From Thermococcus sp. (GTDB taxonomy: Archaea > Methanobacteriota_B > Thermococci > Thermococcales > Thermococcaceae): 45,383 bases of DNA. The position numbers were made by a program, and so were the translations under genes. Positions 39,987 through 45,383 of this stretch are shown here, in pieces (within the stretch, counting starts at the first letter, position 1; each line of letters opens with the position of its first letter). The stretch lies in NCBI GenBank assembly GCA_015523195.1, contig WAKU01000018.1:1-45383 (forward strand), written 5' to 3'. The notes under the pieces were generated by a model. It had not been told where the DNA came from. It worked only from the letters and a program-made list of their open reading frames with translations, and ran no database searches.

Positions 39987-40279
39987 CCCTTCTGGGGCCT
40001 GAGGTGAACCGGGTGGATGAAGAAGGTCTTCCTCTTCCCGCCGTCCATCACCTCGACGATGTAGGCGTCGCCGCGCTTGCCGACGACGGTCCCAGTTCTG
40101 CCGTGGAACCGCGGATCCGGCATGCCCCTGTGGTAGCTCGGCTCTATGACTATGTGGACCCTCTGGCCCTTCTCAAACCCCTGAAGGAACCTCGTGAGTG
40201 GGGGCAGACCCCTCCTCCTCGGGTGCTTGCTGAGCTTCCCGCGCGTCTTCTTCCTGAAGCTGTGCGCTTTCTTAACCAT
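39983..40279 (-). CDS. rpl21e: Ribosomal protein L21e
   Basis: A 98-residue basic protein beginning [20 protein letters not shown], with the L21e features [20 protein letters not shown] and [18 protein letters not shown]. The start at 40279 is preceded by AGGTGGTT; the frame continues open upstream to 40510 but that part is leader. It belongs to the large ribosomal subunit. Confidence 0.97.
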   Translation of the reverse strand: MVKKAHSFRKKTRGKLSKHPRRRGLPPLTRFLQGFEKGQRVHIVIEPSYHRGMPDPRFHGRTGTVVGKRGDAYIVEVMDGGKRKTFFIHPVHLRPQKG

Positions 40280-40591
40280 ACCAACCACCTCTAAATCCTT
40301 TTTACACGGACGCAGTTTACAGGGAACTTCCAGCCCTTTTAAGACTCGACCGCAGAGCTTCCGGGCCGCGCGTTCACCTTTTCGCTTTTTATCCAACCGA
40401 CGGCCCGCAATCAGTAAAGCCTGCGCCCATCCATTTATAAACCTTTCACCCCCGGACTCGGAGTGGAAGCCCTGGCACTCCAAACCTCCCCTGAATTGCA
40501 ATCTCATCAAGCCTGACCCATCCCAGCCCGAACTGCGGAGCCCTCAAAAACGCAAAAGACCAGCTCAAGAACTCTAACGCAAACAAGAGGG
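40280..40591 (-). promoter_or_regulatory. 312-nt leader/intergenic region upstream of rpl21e
   Basis: No gene is seen here. On the minus strand there is a clear TATA element GGTTTATAAATGG (40431-40443), and two weaker ones (GGATAAAAAG near 40384-40393 and CTTAAAAGG near 40335-40344). From the first, the leader would be about 130 nt, long for this genome. A hairpin GGAGTG-N10-CACTCC (around 40467-40488) lies just upstream of the TATA element, after the pus10 stop. Confidence 0.5.
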
Positions 40592-41752
40592 TTAATCGCC
40601 GAGGACGTTAAGCACGTCGAGCCTCTCGCACCAGGCCCGCTTTCCGAGCAGCTCGCTGACGCTCGGCTTAGTCCTCCCCCTATCGCCGGAGATCAGCTCC
40701 TTGATGTAGAGGCCGCCCTCCGTAAGAAGGCGCAGCTCAAAATGCTTCTCGTCTATCCACCTCGCCTCGGCGCGGTAGACCTTCCTGACCCTGACTTTGT
40801 CGGACCTCACCTTTCTAACGCGCCACGGGGTTCTCTGGTGTATCTCCATCCCCGTAAGCTTTTTGGCGACCTCCTCTGCTTCCTCAGGGGTTACCCCTTC
40901 ATCAACGAAAACCAGCGCGAGGTATTCCTTCCTGTGGTTTTCGGTCAGAACCTCTTCCGCCTCCTTGGGAGACACGAAGCGGAGACCGAAGATCTCCACC
41001 TTCCCGCCCGCGTTCACCTCCCTAACTACCTCCTCTAAGTTGACCTTCCGCCTCCTCGGCCCCTTCAGCTCCACTATGAAGGGCCTGCCGTTGCCGAGCA
41101 TGCGAACGTCAACGTCCTCCCTGCCGGCGCCCTTGAAGACGCACTTTCCACCGAAGGCCCTTGAAAAGGGCCCGCAGATTATCGAGGCAACGCTCTCTTT
41201 AAAGCCCGGTAGTGGCGTCTGCGGGATCCCGCGGACGAGCTTTCTATAGCGGCCGTAGACGTAGATCGGGTTTATCTGGAGCTCGATCTTGCCAGAGTAG
41301 GGCTCCACGATGAAAACGACGTCCGGGCTCCTCGATGCTTCCTTTCCGGTTTTCCGGCCAAAGGCCTTTCCCAGCTCGCGGTTGAACTCGCGGTTTATGG
41401 GCTCGGCAGTGTCAATGCCGAACTGAGCCCAGATGGCCCTCTCCCTTTCCCTGACCTCCTCCGGAAAGCGCGAACCAACGAGAAAGGTCTCGAACTCCAC
41501 CCCCTCGGACGCCTCTAACATCCTCTCCACAATATCGGGGATCCTGTTGAAGACGTTCCCGCAGAGCTCGCACTCCTCCGGCTCATGCAGGGGAGGCAGA
41601 CCTTTAGACGAGCGCTCCATGTTCAGGACGAACCTTATGGCTTTCCCCCTCTCCTCGTCGGTCCCCTTTCCAAGCTGGGCGAAGAGCCTCCCTAAGCAGT
41701 GATCGCAGAGCCTATGCGCTTCAAGAACCTCTCCGGCCTTCTCGACTATCAT
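40592..41752 (-). CDS. pus10: tRNA pseudouridine(54/55) synthase Pus10
   Basis: A 386-residue protein with N-terminal zinc cysteines (HRLCDHCLGRL and PEECELCGNVF), a THUMP-like middle domain, and a C-terminal pseudouridine synthase domain. The catalytic region is AGREDVDVRMLGNGRPFIVE, with the Asp in DVDVR, and the motif EGGLYIKELISGDRGRTKPS follows. Pus10 makes pseudouridine 54 and 55 in archaeal tRNAs. It is divergent from the HTH/zinc-ribbon gene. Confidence 0.95.
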   Translation of the reverse strand: MIVEKAGEVLEAHRLCDHCLGRLFAQLGKGTDEERGKAIRFVLNMERSSKGLPPLHEPEECELCGNVFNRIPDIVERMLEASEGVEFETFLVGSRFPEEVRERERAIWAQFGIDTAEPINREFNRELGKAFGRKTGKEASRSPDVVFIVEPYSGKIELQINPIYVYGRYRKLVRGIPQTPLPGFKESVASIICGPFSRAFGGKCVFKGAGREDVDVRMLGNGRPFIVELKGPRRRKVNLEEVVREVNAGGKVEIFGLRFVSPKEAEEVLTENHRKEYLALVFVDEGVTPEEAEEVAKKLTGMEIHQRTPWRVRKVRSDKVRVRKVYRAEARWIDEKHFELRLLTEGGLYIKELISGDRGRTKPSVSELLGKRAWCERLDVLNVLGD

Positions 41753-41796
41753 CTTCCCACCCTTAACCTTTTTAATCCGGCCCCCTACTCAAACCG

Positions 41797-42093
41797 ATGG
41801 GGACTCGCAGACAGGAGATAATAAGCCTTTTGGAGGAGAGGGACTACTCGCCGAGCGAGTTAGCACTTGCCCTCGGGCTCAGGGGAAAGGGCTCGGTTAA
41901 GACGATCCTCGAAGACCTGAAGGCAATCCAGCGAACGCTCAAGAAGGAGGGGAAGGTGCTCCTGATAAAGCCAGCCGAGTGCAGGAACTGTGGCTTTCGC
42001 TTTAAGCCCGAGATAAAGGTGCCATCCCGGTGCCCCCGCTGTAAGTCGGAGTGGATAGAGGAGCCGCGGTTCAAAATAGAGAGGCGGCGTTAG
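41797..42093 (+). CDS. HTH / zinc-ribbon transcriptional regulator (COG3357-like)
   Basis: A 98-residue protein. Residues 1-60 form a winged helix (QEIISLLEERDYSPSELALA; KTILEDLKAIQRTLKKEG). Residues about 60-98 form a zinc ribbon with CRNCGF and CPRCKSEW. This two-domain layout is conserved in archaea as a predicted transcriptional regulator of unknown target. TTTTTAATCC (41768-41777) is the likely TATA. Its stop overlaps the convergent PRC-barrel gene by 4 nt. Confidence 0.85.
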   Translation: MGTRRQEIISLLEERDYSPSELALALGLRGKGSVKTILEDLKAIQRTLKKEGKVLLIKPAECRNCGFRFKPEIKVPSRCPRCKSEWIEEPRFKIERRR

Positions 42094-42299
42094 TCCTCCT
42101 TGGCCTTGACGAGGATTATGTCCCCTATCGAGAGAACGCGCTCGTAGGGTATGCCGACCTTTCCCCCAGGCAGGGCGAGTGCGATGACCCTTCCCTGTCC
42201 GGTGTCCACGTCAATGAGAACTTCGTCAACGTAGCCGACGTAGTTGCCCTTAGTGTTGTAGATCTGCTTGCCGTAAATCTTGGAGAGCCTCATGACCAT
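42090..42299 (-). CDS. PRC-barrel domain protein
   Basis: About 69 residues forming a single PRC barrel: MRLSKIYGKQIYNTKGNYVG, VDEVLIDVDTGQGRVIAL and GIPYERVLSIGDIILVKA. ATG 42299 lies 5 nt after GGTGG; ATG 42293 and GTG 42308 are alternatives. Single PRC-barrel proteins are abundant in archaea, and some take part in the CdpB cell-division scaffold. Assignment to that role is not certain here. Confidence 0.85.
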   Translation of the reverse strand: MVMRLSKIYGKQIYNTKGNYVGYVDEVLIDVDTGQGRVIALALPGGKVGIPYERVLSIGDIILVKAKED

Positions 42300-42329
42300 T
42301 TGTACCACCCCCTAACTCTTATCACCCGG

Positions 42330-42848
42330 CTATTTAAGGTTTGTTCTCATCGCCACCAGGAGCAGCACCACGGAGAAGATGAAGGCGGCTATCCCCCCGA
42401 TGAACCCCGCGTACACGATAAGGAGGGGAAGGGCGACGCTCTCAAAGACTTTGAGGGGGGCCAAGAGCCCCAAGACGGTGAGGGGACCCGAGAAGTAGAG
42501 CGGACCGGTGAGGAGGGCATCCAGCAGGCCAGAGGGGGGATAAAAGCGCAGGGGCAGGAGGGAGACCACCACGAGTACGAGGACAGTTGAGGGTGAGATG
42601 TTCCAGAACCGGAGGATTGCGATGAGGACGAGGGCAACCGACACCCCGGTGAGGTAGGAAATCCCAGAGGCCCTGAGCTCGCGCTTGACTGAAAGCGAGA
42701 GGCCAATCCCCCCGAGTACAGCGGTTGCAAAGATCATCATCACGGTCGTCGTGGACGTCCACTCCGGGAGAAACCTTATGATAGCGAAAAATGCGACCAG
42801 CGACAGCAACCCCGCGCCGGCGGACGCGTTGAGTACCTCAGTCCTCAC
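42330..42848 (-). CDS. Unrecognised membrane protein
   Basis: A 172-residue protein with five to six membrane helices ([74 protein letters not shown]). No family motif was recognised. The start overlaps the rbkR stop by ATGA, so it is probably translated from the translin-endoV-rbkR transcript. A link to flavin transport would be attractive given rbkR, but the sequence does not show it. Confidence 0.7.
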   Translation of the reverse strand: MRTEVLNASAGAGLLSLVAFFAIIRFLPEWTSTTTVMMIFATAVLGGIGLSLSVKRELRASGISYLTGVSVALVLIAILRFWNISPSTVLVLVVVSLLPLRFYPPSGLLDALLTGPLYFSGPLTVLGLLAPLKVFESVALPLLIVYAGFIGGIAAFIFSVVLLLVAMRTNLK

Positions 42849-43483
42849 CTTTCCTGCACCTCGATCCTTACCCTGTCACCGTCCTTCAGGCCGAGCCTCT
42901 CCCTCAGGTTCAGGGGGGCTATGACCTCCGCTATCTCCGGTGGGTGAAGCGTCCTCGACGGGACGACGATGGCTCCCTCGATCCCGCGTATCAGAACCGG
43001 ATAGGCCTTAACGTCCCCGAAGGTTCTCCCCTTTTTAACGAAGCCCGGTATGAGTACGGGTCTCAGGTTGACGAGGGCGTCAAAGATCGTCTTGGGGAAG
43101 AGAACCCTGACGTTGAGCGTTCCGGGGTATGGATCAAAGCCGAGGTACTCCCTAAAGCGCTCTGAGTAGAGGCGGACGTAATAGGCACCCTCCCCCACGC
43201 CCGAGACCACTTCGCCAACGACGAGGCCGTTGTAGAGGGCCCTTCCGAGCTTCTCGTACAGGCCCTCAAGGTACTCAAGGGCCCCCTCTGTGAGCTCCAC
43301 GTGTGTTTTCCTTCCTGAAACCCGCCGCCTGAGAAGGCCCTCCTCTTCAAGCCGCGAGAGGAGCCTCAGGACACTCTGTGGCGACTTGCCAAGCCTCTCG
43401 GAGAGGGACCTTATCGTTACCCTCCTCTCCTCACCCACCGCCCCCATGAGGGCGAGTTCGATAAGCAGCTCAACTTTCTCCAT
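42845..43483 (-). CDS. rbkR: CTP-dependent riboflavin kinase / transcriptional regulator RbkR
   Basis: A 212-residue fusion. Residues about 1-75 are a winged helix ([40 protein letters not shown]). Residues about 83-212 are the archaeal CTP-dependent riboflavin kinase (DUF120) with [28 protein letters not shown] and [20 protein letters not shown]. Such fusions are known as RbkR, which represses riboflavin genes and makes FMN. This window contains a riboflavin operon with matching repeat arrays at 17922-17972 and 19598-19638. It lies 3 nt after endonuclease V. Confidence 0.93.
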   Translation of the reverse strand: MEKVELLIELALMGAVGEERRVTIRSLSERLGKSPQSVLRLLSRLEEEGLLRRRVSGRKTHVELTEGALEYLEGLYEKLGRALYNGLVVGEVVSGVGEGAYYVRLYSERFREYLGFDPYPGTLNVRVLFPKTIFDALVNLRPVLIPGFVKKGRTFGDVKAYPVLIRGIEGAIVVPSRTLHPPEIAEVIAPLNLRERLGLKDGDRVRIEVQER

Positions 43484-43486
43484 GGA

Positions 43487-44044
43487 CTACACCTTAGAGA
43501 GTCTGTCAGCGAGCTTAAGCGGTAGTGGATAGCCGTTCCGGCTTAAAGCCTTAACTATCGCAACTGCCGAGTCCAGGTCAACGAGATGGCCGACGCTCAC
43601 GTAGGCCCTCCCAACCCTAACCCACGAACCGGGCGGGGCCCCTTTAAGCGGCCTCTTGGCTATCCCTACGGTTGGAATTCCCAGGACGAGGCCCACGTGG
43701 GAGGCCAGGCCGTAGCCCCTTGGATGGGCTTTTCCATGCCCCTCAACGAGAAGAACGTCCGGCCTCTCCCTCCCGATGGCCAGCAGCACCGGCTTAGTCT
43801 CCCGAAGGAAGAAGTATGTGGGGATGTATGGGAACGGAACCTCGGTTTCAACGACCCTTGATGTCAAGGGCTCGCAGTCCGGGAAGGAGCACAGAACGAA
43901 GGCCGCCCTTGCCCTTTCTTCTCGATACGAGACATCCACCGCCCCCACCGTTTTCACCGACTCTAACGGGAGCGGCCTCTCAACTAACCTCTCCGCAAGC
44001 CTTTTCTGAACCTCCGCCAGCTTCCGGAGGACGTCTTCACCCAT
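43487..44044 (-). CDS. nfi: Endonuclease V (deoxyinosine 3' endonuclease)
   Basis: A 185-residue protein slightly shorter than most family members (about 200-225). Motifs present are VGAVDVSYRE with the first metal Asp, PYIPTYFFLRETKP with its Glu, and VEGHGKAHPRGYGLASHVGL, followed by PTVGIAK. In the third motif the usual Asp-Gly is Glu-Gly. The enzyme nicks DNA, and in some organisms RNA, one nucleotide 3' of inosine. It overlaps the translin gene by 8 nt. Confidence 0.92.
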   Translation of the reverse strand: MGEDVLRKLAEVQKRLAERLVERPLPLESVKTVGAVDVSYREERARAAFVLCSFPDCEPLTSRVVETEVPFPYIPTYFFLRETKPVLLAIGRERPDVLLVEGHGKAHPRGYGLASHVGLVLGIPTVGIAKRPLKGAPPGSWVRVGRAYVSVGHLVDLDSAVAIVKALSRNGYPLPLKLADRLSKV

Positions 44045-44657
44045 CTCCCACCGCCGCTTTTAGCTTTTCCTCAAGGCTTTTGCTCAGCTTCGCCCGCGTG
44101 AGGTCTTCAAGTGTTCTCTCAAGTACGTGTCTCGCCTGATCCTGCTTCTGGCGCACGTTTACAAGGCCCTTCGGGTACTCAAGCGTCATGAGGGCGTTGT
44201 AGATCCTCTCCATCTCCCTGTAGGTTTTTTCCGCCGATTCAACATCGTTTTCTAAAAGCCTGAGAAGGAAGCACCTCCTCAGTTCCCCAACGAAATCACC
44301 GAGTCCAAGGGCGTAGTCTGCTTCGGGAACCCCCAGCTCCGCGGGGCCTGGGTACGGCTCCCCGGTGATATAGCTCAGCAGGAGCGCAGCCTCCACGAAC
44401 TCCTGGTGGGCCGTCTGAACGTAGCCCGTGTAGTATATGTCCGGATGGGCGGCCAGCCTTTTCCTTAGCTTTCCAACGAGTTTTCCCGCCTCCGCAAAGC
44501 GCGCCCTCGCCGCCGAGACCTCTCCCCTGTGGAGCGCCTTGACGGTATCACCGCTCAGCCTGACGATCTCCCGGCTGGTCTTCAGGGCCTCTTCCCTGAG
44601 CGCGTCCTTCTCGTCGAGCCGCCTCCGTATGGACTCCACTATCTCCTCGATGTCCAT
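44037..44657 (-). CDS. Archaeal translin family protein
   Basis: A 206-residue all-helical protein of the translin family. Recognisable segments are LKTSREIVRLSGDTVKALHR, YVQTAHQEFVEAALLLSYI with its Glu, GLGDFVGELRRCFLLRLLEN, and NALMTLEYPKGLVNVRQKQD, which matches the translin C-terminal signature. Translin/TRAX proteins form octameric RNA-binding shells, and some archaeal members are RNases. A TATA-like CCTTATAAGG lies at about 44688-44697. It opens the translin-endoV-rbkR-membrane protein operon. Confidence 0.9.
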   Translation of the reverse strand: MDIEEIVESIRRRLDEKDALREEALKTSREIVRLSGDTVKALHRGEVSAARARFAEAGKLVGKLRKRLAAHPDIYYTGYVQTAHQEFVEAALLLSYITGEPYPGPAELGVPEADYALGLGDFVGELRRCFLLRLLENDVESAEKTYREMERIYNALMTLEYPKGLVNVRQKQDQARHVLERTLEDLTRAKLSKSLEEKLKAAVGDG

Positions 44658-44744
44658 ACCACCACCGCCGACCCTTGGAAAAAGTCCTTATAAGGCACCC
44701 GGTAGCGTTTTATAGTGGACTGTGAACTCCGGATGGGGGTCAAG

Positions 44745-45383
44745 ATGAAGGAGAGAAAGGTTGAGCACTTCATGAGAAGTGAAGGCCTTAACGTTGGTGA
44801 CGCGGTCAGAATAACAGAGAAGGACGGAACGGTCTACGAGGGTATAGTCATGCCACCCTACGAGCTCTCCCCGGGTGAGACACTGACCATAAAGCTCGAC
44901 AACGGCTACAACATCGGAATCCTTATCGATGCCATCGAGAAGGTCGAGGTTCTTGAGAAGGCCGTCGAAAAGCCGAAGATGGAATTCAAGGAAGTTCTCC
45001 CCAAGAGGGAGGGCCTGCCCAACGTCACGATCTTAGGAACCGGTGGAACGATAGCGAGCAGGATAGACTACAAGACCGGCGCAGTTCACCCGGCTTTTAC
45101 CGCCGAAGAGCTCGCCAAGGCAGTCCCGGAGATATTCGAGATGGCCAACGTGACGCCGAAGCTCATCATGAACATCCTCAGCGAGGACATGAAGCCCGCT
45201 TACTGGAAGAGGATAGCCCACGAGGTGGCAAAGGCCCTAAACTCCGGCGAGGATGGGGTTGTCATCGCCCACGGAACGGATACTATGGGCTATACTGCCT
45301 CGGCCCTGAGCTTTATACTGAGAAACCTTACCAAGCCGGTCGTTCTGGTTGGAGCGCAGAGGAGCTCAGACAGACCGAGCAGC
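44745..45383 (+). CDS. gatD: Glu-tRNA(Gln) amidotransferase subunit D, N-terminal part
   Basis: From ATG 44745 (GGGGGT upstream) the frame is open to the window edge, 213 codons. An N-terminal SH3-like domain (LNVGDAVRITEKDGTVYEGI) precedes the asparaginase domain, where VTILGTGGTIASRIDYKTGA carries the catalytic Thr and IAHGTDTMGYTA the second Thr-Asp block. With GatE it converts Glu-tRNA(Gln) to Gln-tRNA(Gln), the archaeal route. ATG 44733 is an in-frame alternative. The promoter TTTTATAG (44708-44715) is shared in a divergent gap with translin. Confidence 0.95.
   Translation, partial: MKERKVEHFMRSEGLNVGDAVRITEKDGTVYEGIVMPPYELSPGETLTIKLDNGYNIGILIDAIEKVEVLEKAVEKPKMEFKEVLPKREGLPNVTILGTGGTIASRIDYKTGAVHPAFTAEELAKAVPEIFEMANVTPKLIMNILSEDMKPAYWKRIAHEVAKALNSGEDGVVIAHGTDTMGYTASALSFILRNLTKPVVLVGAQRSSDRPSS

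Noticed and set aside
40280-40510. N-terminal extension of L21e
   Set aside because: The ribosomal protein family begins at MVKKAHSF; the extension reads through TATA-like elements.

Overview
The window reads as a chromosomal segment of a hyperthermophilic euryarchaeon of the order Thermococcales, most likely Thermococcus. The grounds are: two secreted proteins ending in the Thermococcaceae-type CGP-CTERM tail, an Lrp-HTH/TRASH regulator of the CopR type, an archaeal L21e / Rpo4 / DUF655 / KsgA cluster, Pus10, GatD, a CTP-type riboflavin kinase, dense gene packing with frequent ATGA overlaps, GGTGA-type ribosome binding sites and TTTATA-type promoters. Identifications were made by reading motifs; no database search was run.

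Layout. 1-3.4 kb: the end of a PEP synthase gene and two tandem MATE exporters. 3.4-6.6 kb (minus): a TldD/TldE protease operon with a DUF4258/DUF2283 toxin-antitoxin-like pair lodged between its two subunits. 6.7-9.6 kb: cupin, aspartate racemase, CorA and a metallo-beta-lactamase-fold enzyme. 9.7-12.6 kb: a secreted CGP-CTERM phosphoesterase and a PEBP lipoprotein. 12.6-15.3 kb (plus): an SDR, then a tight run of DUF2284, a CARF-like protein and a PIN nuclease. 15.3-19.6 kb (minus): MscS and a bacterial-type riboflavin operon (ribD, ribE, ribBA, ribH). 19.8-20.5 kb: peroxiredoxin.

20.6-28.4 kb is a metal-handling region. It holds a CopR-like regulator, a Met/His-rich exported protein, an archaeal ATPase, a CPH-type copper ATPase, a frameshifted Met-rich/DUF302 gene, and then an AT-rich segment with a split permease and a small winged-helix regulator. 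A decayed second metal ATPase (28.4-29.05 kb) borders it. 29.2-36.3 kb carries membrane and lipoproteins, a second MBL-fold enzyme, a large CGP-CTERM protein with a glucodextranase-DOMON-like region, and SurE. 36.4-37.5 kb holds an unrecognised gene, followed by a likely box C/D sRNA. 37.6-45.4 kb is conserved housekeeping: gcvH, ksgA, DUF655, rpo4, rpl21e, pus10, rbkR, endonuclease V, translin and the start of gatD.

Connections. The winged-helix riboflavin kinase at 42.8-43.5 kb is the probable regulator of the riboflavin operon 25 kb away. That operon carries two matching operator-like arrays with half-sites exactly 22 nt apart. The Met/His-rich small protein and the Met-rich/DUF302 gene share a palindromic promoter motif, consistent with common control by the CopR-like protein. 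The most unusual items are the CARF+PIN pair, the toxin-antitoxin-like pair inside tldD-tldE, the riboflavin operator arrays, the sRNA with a compensated K-turn, and the A7 frameshift in the DUF302 gene.
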